This document shows positions 1 to 10,330 of a stretch of 64,000 nt of DNA, in pieces (position 1 is the stretch's first letter; every line of letters starts with the position of its first letter). The stretch comes from Hydractinia symbiolongicarpus (taxonomy: Eukaryota > Cnidaria > Hydrozoa > Anthoathecata > Hydractiniidae). Where the stretch lies: the NCBI RefSeq assembly GCF_029227915.1, contig NC_079878.1:25071501-25135500 (forward strand), written 5' to 3'. The notes beneath the pieces are model-generated. The model made no database searches. It was not told where the DNA came from and worked only from the letters and a program-made list of their open reading frames with translations. A program made the position numbers and the translations under genes.

Positions 1-1290
1 AACTGGGGTTGAAAGATTGTGGTAAAACTGACCAAACAAGGTTCAGCTGGGGTAAATAGAAACCGCTAGGGAACGATTCCCTCCCCTCTTTAATTCGTGC
101 ATAGAAACAAGCTAATTTCTAGCGAAAAAAGTATGTAAGCCAAGGAATTGTTAAGGTGGGAAGCACACACCCTCGGAAATAGAGCGGTTTTCACACTTAA
201 GCCAGGTGATTTGCCGGTTTTTGATAAATGCCCAGTAATGCCCGGCTGTCAATGTACTAAAATGATTGATGGTTGCAACTAATTGGTAATTGTTATTGAA
301 CGATACGTCATCCGTTGGGTGGGATGGAACTTTTAAAACATGATGTTTCATGGGAAGGCTCTCCTGATGTATCCAACACTGGGGACAAAACCATTCGTCA
401 CCACCCAGAAGCAGTTGTGGTTGTAAAAGTGTGTTGAAACCGTCTGGTATTGACTTGCACATAGGTAAGGTTAGTATGGTTTCCTTTTGTTCCCTTGAAG
501 ATGTAAAAAAGCAGTAGTTACACAACGTTGTTGTTGTTAGAGTTATAGAGAGAAGATTGTCAACCACAGGGGATGACCCAATCAGCTCGTCAAAAACTGC
601 CTGTAGAATTTCTGGAACATCCTGCTGAGAATTAAAATAAAAATCTTTTTTATCCACTGCCTGCATTTTGTTTTGCAAAGCCCGTAGGAAATTGGAGGGG
701 TCGATTGGTGAGTTGGAACGCTTAATGAGCGACATAATTAAGGAAATGGACTTGACTACTGGTGATGAAAAGGTGGATTCAAATGGCAATTGAGACCAGA
801 TTCTCGGAAAGACTGTTAATATTTGCAGGATAGAGTTTGCATAACACGCATTACCTTTATTTATTATGCCGACCTGAACCTTCCTTCGTTTACTGATTGG
901 TTAGGCTTAGAAATGGTGGTCAGAGATGGGTTACTGTTTGGTGGCTTCCCCGGCGAATGTAATGCATGTGGTGGGAAACTCTTCTGCGTTGAAGATGGTG
1001 ATGGACTGCTGCGGTAAATCTCTGGCAATTCAAATGCAGAAAGAGGCTTTCATGCTTAAGTCACCCAGCTTGCGTGCAGTCAAGAATGCAGATTCAGTGG
1101 GAAAACCAAGATTTTTTAGGCAACATGTAACAGATCTGGAAGAGTAACCTCTCGCACCAACCTTAATGGCAAAAGATGAGGGGACCACCCATTACTACGG
1201 ATTATTTCAACCAAGGGGGAGTACTTTGACAGTTTGTTGAGTGCTATGACACCATATTCTCCTCGCATGGACAGGTCAGTTTAATAAGAA
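1..1290 (-). mobile_element. Family 1 USP retrotransposon, copy A (3' part, runs off the left edge)
   Basis: Read on the minus strand, the RLE tail (about 1285-1015: ELTCPCEE-like, KLSKYSPL and VGARGY motifs split by frameshifts) is followed by a roughly 60-residue degenerate linker, then a USP domain (about 870-151) and 3' UTR to the window edge. The USP Cys box reads GNACYANS at about 825-865, so Thr is replaced by Ala but the Cys is kept. The QQDVPEIL box and WFCPQC of the zinc ribbon are present, and the His box reads INHFSTLTAGHYWAFIK. The domain spans two frames. The order RLE then USP on one strand matches copies B, D and F. It is a 5'-truncated, inactive copy. Confidence 0.8.
151..870 (-). 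pseudogene. USP (C19) deubiquitinase-like domain of copy A
   Basis: A 212-residue open stretch (789-151) holds most of a ubiquitin-specific protease fold, including QQDVPEIL, the zinc-ribbon half WFCPQC and the His box with GHYWAFIK. The Asn/Asp box is replaced by WLKCENRS. The Cys box lies just upstream in another frame (about 825-865). USPs hydrolyse the isopeptide bond after the C-terminal glycine of ubiquitin. As a domain it is recognisable along its full length, but it is frameshifted, so it is a relic. It is joined to a retrotransposon endonuclease upstream rather than to a host gene. Confidence 0.8.
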
Positions 1291-1299
1291 TGACGATCT

Positions 1300-1715
1300 T
1301 TTATTTGTTTTTATTTTTATTATGACTACTAGGTGTCCAATCGTTACACCCAAAGACAAGGCAATTGCCAATTCCCCTTGCTAAGCTTCTTATAATTGCT
1401 TTCTAGAAAAGCGACGAGTGAGCCAACTCGTGAATAACAGTATATTGTATCTAAAACACACAGCAGGGGTAATTTCAAACCGCTAAGAAAAAAAAAAACC
1501 CTAACCCTTTTAATATAATGTACTCCCGTTTTAGTACGAATTCACACTATTTAAGTTTTAACAAAAAATAACACATACACTGTGGAGTTATCTAGATCAG
1601 ATGGCTTGACACTAATCACTGCCCTATCATCACATTTTAACCATGTATTAAGACACTGATCTCTTATGTAAGCCAGATAGTGATCAGTCGCCAGTGTAAC
1701 ACCAATGCCAGCTAG
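1300..1715 (-). mobile_element. Family 1 USP retrotransposon, copy A2 (3' end only)
   Basis: This stretch aligns by eye with the 3' UTR and USP C-terminus of copy B (3590-3990). On the minus strand the USP end reads with a GDHYLAYIRDQ-like His box, WLKCDDRAV and a VYVLFF end. A degenerate copy of the structured GGGG/CCCC motif lies at about 1325-1385. The copy is 5' truncated near 1715 and abuts copy A. Confidence 0.65.
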
Positions 1716-1734
1716 CCTAATTTTTTGCTATTTT

Positions 1735-2440
1735 CATGAGATTTTTATTCAGTTTGGAACTTAACCTGTTTCTGGTGTTTCTTTTTGATTCAAGTGAAAG
1801 TTGTAAAAAGTTTTTAAAAAAGGTATTTCGCCTATACGGATATGCTACATGGTTTATCTGTATACACTCAGAGCTCAGCCTGATGACACAATTAGTTTAT
1901 GATCTTTTACTGGAACTTTTCCCCACAAAATTAACCAATGTTGCATAATTGGTTTTGTTTCACAGGGTAAAAACAAGCTTTGTGTTTTTATTTTTAAATT
2001 TAACCCAAACTTTTTCCACAAAATAAAATTGCTGAATGATATTTTTTACCTGTACAATGTAACACCGGGCTTCATCCTGTCTTGTTATTCAAACAGAAGT
2101 TAGGATTCTTTTTTAGGCAAGGGGATATATACTGTGTTTACGAGGGGCTCTTTTCTGTATTTTTGGTTTAAACCGAAGTTGTGACGAAGTTTTCTTGGAA
2201 AAGAGTGTTATGCCTATACGGTTTGCTTGTACTGCGCGCTCACCTGGGGTTTAAATACATCTTGAAAATTTCACCAAGAAAATTTCGTGAAAAATAAAAA
2301 GGTTGGCTAAATGTTTTTGCTATGACAGTGTTTATTTCAGTTTAAGTTGCAGGAAATTTATTATTTGGACAATATAGTGCATCCAAACACCTTAATGCTG
2401 TGCGCACTTTACTTGATTTACAAATTATGCAATTGTAAAG
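1735..2440 (+). repeat. Interspersed repeat upstream of a tRNA-like module
   Basis: Pieces here, for example the ATTGCTGAATGA block near 2028-2040 and the CCTATACGG-containing modules near 1830 and 2210, resemble the reverse complement of the repeat at 43.1-44.4 kb. In both places the repeat runs into the same tRNA-like sequence. No protein is recognisable. Confidence 0.45.
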
Positions 2441-2444
2441 TTTT

Positions 2445-2530
2445 GCATTGACACTCATGCAAATGAGAGATCCAGGTTCACATCCTGGACAGGGCTAGGA
2501 AAAACGTAATTATCTTTCCTCTGCAACAAG
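2445..2530 (+). repeat. tRNA-like (SINE-type) module, 5' part missing
   Basis: It shares the segment TGACACTCATGCAAATGAGA, a T-arm of the type CCAGGTTCACATCCTGG, the acceptor strand ACAGGGC and the tail AGGAAAAACGTAATTATC with the copy at 42.8 kb. The half that should hold the D-arm is replaced by unrelated sequence, so it cannot be a working tRNA gene. Confidence 0.6.
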
Positions 2531-2865
2531 CAGGTAATAATGAGTATATGGTAAGTGCTAGTCGTTAACCCGCGGAAAAATCCACTGGATCGCCCGCCCT
2601 TTATATATCACATTTCGTGTTTGCGTAACAAAAAGACAAATAGACGCACCAACAGACAAATGACGGCTATTATTATAGAGATATAGCTACTTTAGAGATA
2701 ATGGGTATTCTTCCAATGACGGGTAGTGTGGCCTTTATTTATAGAGCACAAAATGTCATGTCAAGATATACTTGTTCGACTTGCCATATCTCAAATTATA
2801 CTTTCAGAATAAGACTCACTACAAATTTTCGCTTGTGAGTACACCCTTATTTTCACACTTTTGCC
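2531..2865. other. No gene seen
   Basis: AT-rich sequence between the tRNA-like module and the family 3 3' end. I see no ORF with a recognisable domain and no clear repeat. Confidence 0.5.
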
Positions 2866-2867
2866 AA

Positions 2868-3050
2868 GAGAGGAAAGTTGTGAACATTGCAGCAAGGCAC
2901 AATGAAATACTCAACCTGTTAACTTTTAGGGTTAAATCATAGAGGTTTTGTTCCTCCAAAGTTGCCGCCAAAAAACAGTTAAACTTCCTTTTCGCAGGAT
3001 ACACAATATTAGTGAAAAAAAAAACATAAAACACAGATTGCACAATCCCA
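2868..3050 (-). mobile_element. Family 3 (X) 3' terminal block, left half of a split element
   Basis: The block matches 9996-10228 and 23928-24110: GCAGCAAGGCACAATGAAAT, hairpin A (GAGG/CCTC), hairpin B and CTTTTCGCAGGA. It stops at the sequence CACAATCCCAA. Family 3 sequence resumes at 6746 with CCTTGACACC, which directly follows CCCAA in the uninterrupted copy at 10.2 kb. Copy B is therefore inserted into it. Confidence 0.75.
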
Positions 3051-3799
3051 ATGATTGTGAGATAACAAAACAGCAAGCTGTAATGATGGAACTAGTCTAC
3101 TGACTCTTTTGTTTTTGAATTGTAGAGGTTACACCCTCTAGAGATCTATATTCAGTGCAAGATCTCCCAGTTTACAAGGATAGTCTGCAGAATCAAGGTA
3201 ATTGAACTAAAGACCTTCTATAAACATTACATCACAAACACCTACTGACAGTTACAAATTGCTATACGACATAGAAAGAAACAAATAAATATAAAACTAT
3301 AAATACAAAACTATAAATAAGAGCAGACAACCACCCATGCACCAGGACTTGTGAACCTGGCCGTAGCTTTCCACATGTGTTACGGGATCCCAACACTCAG
3401 CCTTACACAGGTGATTGACGCTTCGGACCAGCCTTATGTCAGGACCAACCTGAAGTTACTGGGGTAAAATGCGTTGGCGTAAATCCACGAAGACCCGAAA
3501 AAGAAATTTCAAACCCCCTTGCAAAGCTTCTTATAACAATAACTGTGTGTACATCAGGATCTTAAACCCTGTAGACAAAGTGAGCAAACTTGGCCTCCCT
3601 AATGGACTGGGGTTAAAAGTGGGGCCGTCACACCCAAAGACAAGACAGATTGTCAAACCCCCTTGCTTAGCTTCTTTTAATTACTCTGTAAGAAGAGTGG
3701 GGAGTGAGCAAACTCCTGAATTACGGTAGGCTGCCGGTGAAAATAACAGCCGGGGTAATTAAACCGCTAGGAAAAGAAATCCTTCCCATTTTGCAAAGT

Positions 3800-4856
3800 A
3801 AAACTTGCGTTTTCACAGCTTGAGAAAGAACAACACATACACTGTTGAGTTATTTATATCAGACGGCTTAACCTTAACTACTGCCTTGTCATCGTATTTC
3901 AACCACTCGTCTACATTCCGATCTTTAATAAATGCCCAATAATGACCTGCTGCTAGTGTGCCTGAATGATTTATAGTTGCAACTAGTTTGTATTTGTTGG
4001 TGAAAGATACATCATCTGCAGGATGTGAAGGTACCTCCTATATGTTGCCAGAGTGAGAGATACAATTAACATATTGGTTGTTTTTTACTGATCTTCCCTC
4101 GACACAGGTAAATCTTTTTAGTTGAAGAATCAACAAATCTCCACACTGACTAAAAGCTATCCCTCTTGTACTATCCTGGAGGGAAGAACACAGTGGACAA
4201 AGCCACATGTCATTGCCAGTCAGCTTTTCGGGTTGGAAAAACAAGTGAAAGGAGTTTGCAACGCTACTTGAGGTAGCAAGTGGCACAATACCCTCTCCTC
4301 CCTACTAGATGAAAAGAGACACGAATTGCATGACATGGTCGTTGTTAGATTAGTAATGCTATTGTTAGCAATAACCGACGGTCCTGTTAATTCATTTAAG
4401 ATGTGTAAAAGTATCTCTGGAACGTCCTGTTGAGTGTTAATAATAAATGGAGGGCCCCTAATGCCTGACATCTTACACTGCTCTGAGAAAGTTGGACGGG
4501 TCTATAGCAGAGCGTAATATATACAGCAGAGATAAGTTCAGTAAAACTGACTTGGAGAGAGGAGAAACATAAGAGGACTCAGATGCACATTGTGACCAAA
4601 GTGTAGGAGTTACAGTTAAAGCTTGCAAAATAGAATTGGTGTAGCACGTATTACCCTTATTTATAAGCCCTGCATGTAAAGTTATTGAAGCAGTCTTGTG
4701 GGTAGGCAAATCAGGGAAAGGCTTTTCTGACGGGTTGCTTTTACAGTAAGTTCGGTTTTGTTTCTGTGGCAAGGTTTTTGTTTTTGGCATTTGAGAATCA
4801 GGCCCCGTTGGTGTGGAGGATATGGAGATAAGTCCATTCACTTGAATTTCTTGCAA
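3800..4856 (-). pseudogene. USP (C19) domain of copy B, catalytic Cys box intact
   Basis: Three overlapping reading frames (4856-4473, 4471-4220, 4286-4038) carry the USP domain. The Cys box GLINKGNTCYTNSILQAL lies at about 4668-4615 and fits the family pattern GLxNxGNTCYxNSxLQ. QQDVPEIL, a CxxC pair (CNSC) and WLCPLC follow. The region to 3800 holds the remains of the His box and a W-K-D box. Frameshifts split it. The N-terminal part is preceded by a linker continuous with the RLE reading frame, which supports expression as one polyprotein in the active ancestor. Confidence 0.82.
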
Positions 4857-5194
4857 TCCAAATACAAAAAGAGGATTTCATACATACATACATCAACAAG
4901 GTTACGCGCAGCTCGGAAAGTTTTGTTGTTATTCAACCCTAATCTTTTTAAACACAGTGACACTGATTGGGAGCAATAACCTCGAGCACCTACTTCAATT
5001 GCGAAAATATCTACATTCCATCCGTTCTGTTTAATAATTTCAACTAAGGGTGAATACTTCGAAAGCTTCTTTGAATGCCAGATTGCCATATTTTTCTCAC
5101 ATGGACAGGTAAGCTCTATCAAAATTACACGTAACTGCATAGCCATACTTATATGGTCTTCTGCATCGATGTCTCTAGCAGTTTCTGTTACCAA
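4838..5194 (-). pseudogene. Restriction-like endonuclease (RLE) of copy B, internally deleted
   Basis: The 118-residue frame contains VILIELTCPCEKN, KLSKYSPLVEII and AIEVGARGYCSQSV, the hallmarks of the RLE in R2/NeSL-type retrotransposons (PD..E..K fold that nicks the target). The segment before VILIEL is the pre-knuckle sequence (ARDIDAEDHISMAMQLR), so a deletion has removed the CCHC knuckle and the RPD part of the active site. It ends with a conserved tail leading into the linker. Confidence 0.8.
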
Positions 5195-5197
5195 TCT

Positions 5198-5760
5198 TCA
5201 AGGGTAACATCCCTTGACCGTGGGTACTTTAGGGTTGGGATGCATACCTAGGCCACTTTTACCATGTTGAGGTGAACCTATTATGGATCTAACCTTCATT
5301 TCAGCTTCAGCCGTCCTAACTGTGCCCAACACACTCCATTTACCCGCGTTTAATATTGGCAAGCCTGCTGAAACCAATGGGTCCATCGAATCCCCTTAGG
5401 AGCAAGTGTCCACTAATTTTAGATGATTTTAGTTAGATTTTTTATCGGTAACGGACAGGGTGTACATGACGCGTACAAACATTGGTGGTGGAATGATGCA
5501 GATGAAGCCACTTTCTTATAAAAGATGATACCTTTTGCTCAAGAGTACTGGCGCACGACATTGAGACTTCATAAATCAGCAATGCCCATTGGATACGCGG
5601 GATTAGAAGGTGTTGTAAAATCCACAACTTTTGGGGACCTTTGTAAACTGACTTATCTATGGTTGAAAGGCCTACAGATAATTTCTCCTGAAGTTCGTCA
5701 ATAGCTTTCCTATCAGAAATAGAACCATCTATGACGCGACCTAAAAAGCGTACTGGCATG
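5198..5760 (-). pseudogene. RT thumb/connector region of copy B
   Basis: The frame 5759-5442 reads RFLGRVIDGS, KLWILQHLLIPRIQWALLIYE and IRKWLHL, the thumb-to-connector block that follows the RT palm in RLE-type elements. 5386-5198 continues with the segment (DPLVSAGLPILNAGKW, GKSGLGM) seen intact in copies D and F. Stops between the two pieces show decay. Confidence 0.75.
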
Positions 5761-5848
5761 GAGTGGATAGATGGTATATAGGAAGAGAAGTCTGTAGGGT
5801 TTGCAGGCTTTTGGACGGTGAAAGGTGTAGAATTCAGAGACTTGCCTT

Positions 5849-6745
5849 TTATAATACCAATACTTCACGACTTCTGGGTTCGGAAGTCCATACCAGCCAA
5901 TTTAAGTGCGGTAGCACATCTGTATAATAGCTTTTGACTACCCGGAAAGCTCTCATTAAGGGAAGTGCCACCTTGCTTGATGTGATAAATCTTGGAACGG
6001 AAGCCAATAAGGTATATTCAAGAATAATATTGATGCCAGCTAAAAAGAGGACAATGGATAGCGTACAACCAGAAAATATGCCTCGCATTTGTTTATGCCA
6101 AGAACTTGGTGCATATTCAGAAAATGATTTACTGTAGATACCAATGTAGTAGTTCCTAACAAAAGCAATCCAAGGTGGTGGAACACCGTACCGCTGAAGA
6201 GCAAAGAAAATAAGACGGTGAGGAATTGAAGGATATGCATTTGCGATATCTAGCCAAATAGTTGCTAGATCTGACTTTGATGAACGGGCATCTTTGAGTG
6301 ATGACCAAACCATTGACATATGTTCCCAGCAGCCCGGAATCTTTTCCATACAACCTTTTTGGACAGATGTATTTATAAACTTGTTGTTTGTTATGATATG
6401 AGCTTCCAACCGCTTGATACAAGGCTGAAGAGAAGCTTACCTTCGACATTTGAAATTGCTATAGGTCGAAAGTCTTTTATGTTTGACTCCATAGGAGTTT
6501 TCGATTTAGGTATAAAAATTTCACGAGCAATATGCCATTGAACAGGTACGACACAATTTTTGACACAACATTTAAAAACATTAAACAAGAGGGTAATCTT
6601 AGGACACTTTTTATAAACTTTGTAAGGAATTGCATTAACACCAGGAGATGAAGCGTTTCTCCTGCTTGCTAGAAGAGTTAAAAAATCTTTGTATTTAAGA
6701 GAAGACGAGTTAAAAGCTTTCAGAATTGATGGGCCAGCAGGAAGC
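5849..6745 (-). pseudogene. Reverse transcriptase core of copy B
   Basis: Two overlapping frames (6783-6391 and 6409-5849) carry the RT motifs of the R2/NeSL group: SSPGVNAIPYKVYKKC, FIPKSKTPMESNIKDFRPIA, EGKLLFSLVS, SVQKGCMEKIPGCWEHMSMV and WLDIANAYPSIPHRLI. The FxDD catalytic motif expected after LPLMRAF has been destroyed (RAFRVVKSYY). The first 12 or so residues of the upstream frame come from the flanking family 3 element, which marks the 5' truncation point. RTs of this group reverse-transcribe element RNA at the nicked target. Confidence 0.85.
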
Positions 6746-7260
6746 CTTGACACCAAACGGTTTCGCCCCAAAGCCTCAACCAAGGGGTGTCAGGATTCCA
6801 GGCGGGGCACCTCTAATCTGAGGTCCACTAAGTGGTCAACAGGAGGCCCTGGAATCCTCTTCTGTCATCAAATGTTCTTTAATCCGTGCAATCTATTGTC
6901 ATATAAAACAAGGGTTGACTGGGGTAATAGTGGGGTCGTCACACCCAAAGACAAGACTTGTAGGAACCTGTAAAAAGGAAACTAAGCAAGTCAAACCCCC
7001 TTGCTATGCGACGTTTTTATTTCTAATTTTTATTTTATTTTTTAAATTTTCCTATTTTTATTTTATTTTCTATTATTTTAAACTGCCTGGAAGAAACAGA
7101 CGTAGGATAGTTTGCTGTTAAGTTCCTTCCGAACGTCACATTGTGTCACAGCTCTGTCATTGCAGTGAACCCACTGGTCTGTCTTTTAGTCTTGAACAAT
7201 GGCTGTATAGTGCCCATTATTAGGAGAACCAGAGTGGTTTATAAGCGCTCAATTGGTAAC
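6746..7260 (-). mobile_element. Family 3 (X) element, right half: USP C-terminus and 3' UTR
   Basis: From 7255 to 7075 on the minus strand the USP end is legible: INHSGSPNNGHYTAIVQD, then QWVHCNDRAV, so family 3 also encodes a C-terminal USP. The 3' UTR contains the structured GGGG/CCCC motif (7004-6918) and the segment beginning CCTTGACACC that joins to the left half at 3050. It is 5' truncated near 7260. Confidence 0.75.
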
Positions 7261-7610
7261 TCTTTAATGAACATGACCTAGGTGTTGAGGTTATAAAAAT
7301 ACCTTAAAACGCTAAAAATCTGACTGCTTAATATGTCTACTTTCCATTACCAATCAATACTAATGATAAACTGATACGTTTTGTGCTTTTTAAGGCTTTA
7401 TAAACTCGTTTATAGCAAAAAAGCTCCTTAGCAACGCCCATAGTTACCACAACAAGACGTGTTAACCCGAGTTTACCTCTTCTTTTATTGCTCAAAACTT
7501 AGAGTCACGGGTATGGCAGAGATATTGACATATCTTCTTTGCTTTCTAATTATATTGCCAGTCTAAAACCCACATATTGAAATCAAAAACTCAATTCTAA
7601 GTAAAGTTAG
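7261..7610. other. No gene seen
   Basis: AT-rich DNA between the family 3 fragment and the Mutator-like pseudogene. No domain, RNA gene or repeat is recognised. Confidence 0.4.
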
Positions 7611-7621
7611 CTAGCTACATT

Positions 7622-10005
7622 TTGACCAAAGATTGTGTTGTGGAAAATCTGTATAACGTTGTCAGTATGGATAAAAATAATAAGAAAAGAATTTACAAAG
7701 AGGTGGCAAGCCACCGCAATGATGAACTCAACCTGTTAGGTCTTTGGAAACAAGCTAGAGGTTATACTCCTCTAGGGAAAATGCCTCTAAAAGCACAATT
7801 CTCCCTTTTTACAAGGAATTAATTAAAAATATATATAAAAAATAAAAAGGACACAACACAATTGAAAGGATGAACAGAACTTTAACCAAGGGCAGGTAGG
7901 TTTCGACCCATATTTCTGAACCTAAGTACCCTGGATGTCTAGCTGGGTCACCTCGAAGAGGTCCGCGGACGGTCCTCAGCAGAAACTAGACATCCCTAAC
8001 TCAGGTAATAAGTGGAGTCGTTACTCTCCAAAGACAAGATCATCTGTGATCAAACCTCCCCTTTTTTTTAACTGGGGAAATAAGTGGAATCGTCACTCTC
8101 CAAAGACAAGACTGAGTGTAGTCAAGCCCCCTTGCTGACTCATTCTGGTTAAAATATTCTTACCTAAGCTCTTCTAAAAAGAAAACACATGACTCGTGAC
8201 TGTTAATAAGGCGGTCATCACAGAAAATTACTGCTCTATCGTTGCAATGTATCCACCTGTGAACTATTTGGTCGAAGGCTATGGTTGTATAGTGACCATT
8301 ATTTAAGTTGCCGCAATGGTTGATAAAACAACAAGGTACTAACAAAATTACTAAAAGTAGCAACAAACAAAACTATAGCCCTAAAAGAAAAAGAAATTGG
8401 AAAAATGTGATCGTTGCTGGTGCTTTTGATACACCTTTAAGCTCAACTTCTAACTCCAATTTGAGTGAAAGAAAATTATCTTCAGCATCTACGCGTGATA
8501 ATGGTAACAAAATAACTTATGATGTTATGTCTTTAGAAGATATTCATAATGAATTATTTATTATCATTCATCTTAACGTGCTCAAAAATATATGTGGAAA
8601 ATTTGCCTGTCCGAATTGTGCTGGCGAAGTGAGCAATTCTGATGACAAATTAAAACAACGAGGTTTTGTTCATTCCTTAAATATCAGTTGTTTGCAGTAT
8701 GGCTGGATGAATTCATTTTCTACATCTCATGAAACAACTACAAACAAAAACACTGAAGTCGTAGAGCATTTGATGTGAACAATAGGACGGTTACTGGATT
8801 TCGGGAAACAGGATGTGGATGTTCAGCCATGGAGACATTTTCATCAGTCATGAATGTCAAATGCTTGTCATCTTTTCCTTCTAAACAGCTCAATAAAAAA
8901 AGCAATGATTGAGTATAAGAAGTGCAGCAGAAAGCAGTATGGAAGCTGCAGCAAAAAAGTTCCAAAAATTGAGTTTGTCAATGACATATCGTATACGCGA
9001 CTTTCAATTAATGGCTCCTGGCGAAAAAGATGACATTCCTCATTACATGGGGTTGTAACATCTATCTCTGAGGACAAATGTATAGACATGGAAGTGAAAT
9101 CAAGACATTGCTTTGGATGTAAAATGGGGGAGAATAAAAAAGACACCCCTGAGTATGAAATTTGGAAGCTTGAATATAACTGTCAGATAAACCATGATAA
9201 ATCATCAGGCGCAATGGAGTCTGCAGGTGACATTGACATATTTAATCGTTTGATTACCACACGTAATCTAATTTACAAGGAATATTCAGGGGATGGGGAT
9301 ACTTTATCATCTAATGTGGTTAGGGTTCCTATGAGGAGAATGGCATTACACCAATTAAACTGGAATGTGTTGGACATGTTCAGAAACGCCTTGCAACACG
9401 TTTACGCAACCTTGTGAAATCTCACAAGGGTACCAAAACTCCTTTATCCAGTGAAGGAAAGTTTACAAATAAATGCATTGATTTAATGCAGAATTATTAT
9501 GGTATGGCGATAAAAAATAACATTGGAAACCTGTATGTAGTGAAAAAACAGTTTATGCCATACTTTTTCATTTTACAGATTTTGATGATTTTGCGACATG
9601 TCACCAGTTCTGTCCCCGTGATATTAGCAGCTGGCGTAAGTACTGGTCAAAAGGTGATAGAAGGTACAAACCTTCCAACACTATACCTGTACTTATTGAA
9701 AACTGATTATTAGAAAAGTGCATGTATGGAAAAACACGAAATGCTAATGAGGCGTTGTATGGTCTAGGACACCAAAAGCCATTTTTGTTGGCAGGGAAAC
9801 CATTAAAATGGGTGTTCACTCTGCTGTCGTTCATTACAACGGTGGTAAAAAGGATTGCTGGTGCAATTTCCCAAATTATGGCAGAAAAGATAGATGAATC
9901 ACGCATGGCTCGTATGAGTAGGAGATCAACCGACCAAGATAAAAAGCAAAGAAAGAGGTTAAAAGCTAAGAAGAAAGGTTTCACAGATGAGGAGAGAAAA
10001 TTTTG
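7622..10005 (+). pseudogene. Mutator-like transposase, interrupted and frameshifted
   Basis: Frames at 8308-8778, 8940-9080, 9088-9417, 9414-9713 and 9722-10006 together follow the Mutator-like transposase found widely in cnidarians and sponges: a Cys pair (CPNC), SINGSWRKR, HSSLHGVVTSIS, KSRHCFGC, NHDKSSGAMESAG, SGDGDT, NYYGMAIK, a CPRDISSW-type segment and GKTRNANEAL. Stops, frameshifts and a family 2 retrotransposon fragment (7680-8325) break it near its start. The probable first codons (MDKNNK) lie just left of that insertion. The end is overwritten by a family 3 tail at about 9996. The assignment rests on motif memory, but the run of matches is long. Confidence 0.75.
7680..8325 (-). mobile_element. 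Family 2 USP retrotransposon, 5'-truncated insertion
   Basis: It contains the USP C-terminus (8320-8163: NHCGNLNNGHYTTIAFDQ, WIHCNDRAV), two structured 3' UTR motifs (8135-8070, 8060-7998), the closed stem GGATGTCTAG/CTAGACATCC (7933-7998) and the terminal hairpin block ending at AAGAAAA. It lies inside the Mutator-like pseudogene near its 5' end and is therefore younger than that gene. No clear target-site duplication could be read. Confidence 0.8.
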
Positions 10006-10330
10006 AACATTGCAGCAAGGCACAATGAAATACTCAACCTGTTAAGTTTTAGGGTTAAATCATAGAGGTTTTGTTCCTCCAAACCTACTGCCAAAAAGAC
10101 AGTTAAACTTCCTTTTCGAAGGATACACAATATCAGTGACAAACAAAAACAAACAAAAAAAAAACACGAACAGACACACACACACACACAAAACACACCC
10201 ACACACAACACAGATTGCACAATCCCAACCTTGACACAAAACGGTTTCGCCTTAAAGCCTCAACCAAGGGGTGTCGGGATTCCAGGCGGGGCACCTCTAA
10301 TCCGAGGTTCAACAGATGAAAGAAAAAGAG
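9996..10330 (-). mobile_element. Family 3 (X) 3' end, 5' truncated
   Basis: This is the uninterrupted reference copy of the family 3 terminus: terminal block, a CA-rich low-complexity stretch (10140-10210), then CCCAACCTTGACAC joining directly to the 3' UTR. It is truncated near 10318 and overwrites the end of the Mutator-like gene. Confidence 0.7.

Larger units (their letters stand above)
3055..6745 (-). mobile_element. Family 1 USP retrotransposon, copy B (longest RT-to-USP copy)
   Basis: On the minus strand this 3.7-kb copy carries, in order, RT motifs (6740-5850), the thumb/connector (5760-5200), a deleted CCHC/RLE region (5194-4838), USP (4856-3800) and a long 3' UTR with two structured motifs (3666-3606, 3522-3458) and the terminal hairpin block (3200-3057). 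It is 5' truncated where the RT N-terminus should begin. The flanks are the two halves of a family 3 element. There are several frameshifts and deletions, including the RT catalytic motif, so it cannot move by itself. It gives the best single-copy view of the domain order. Confidence 0.85.

Noticed and set aside
823-1147. Plus-strand ORFs over copy A
   Set aside because: Antisense to the RLE tail and linker of copy A; no motif on the plus strand.
7930-8000. Hammerhead ribozyme in the family 2 closed stem
   Set aside because: The sense strand has GCTGATGACC, but no GAAA follows stem II and no NUH cleavage triplet fits at the stem junction.
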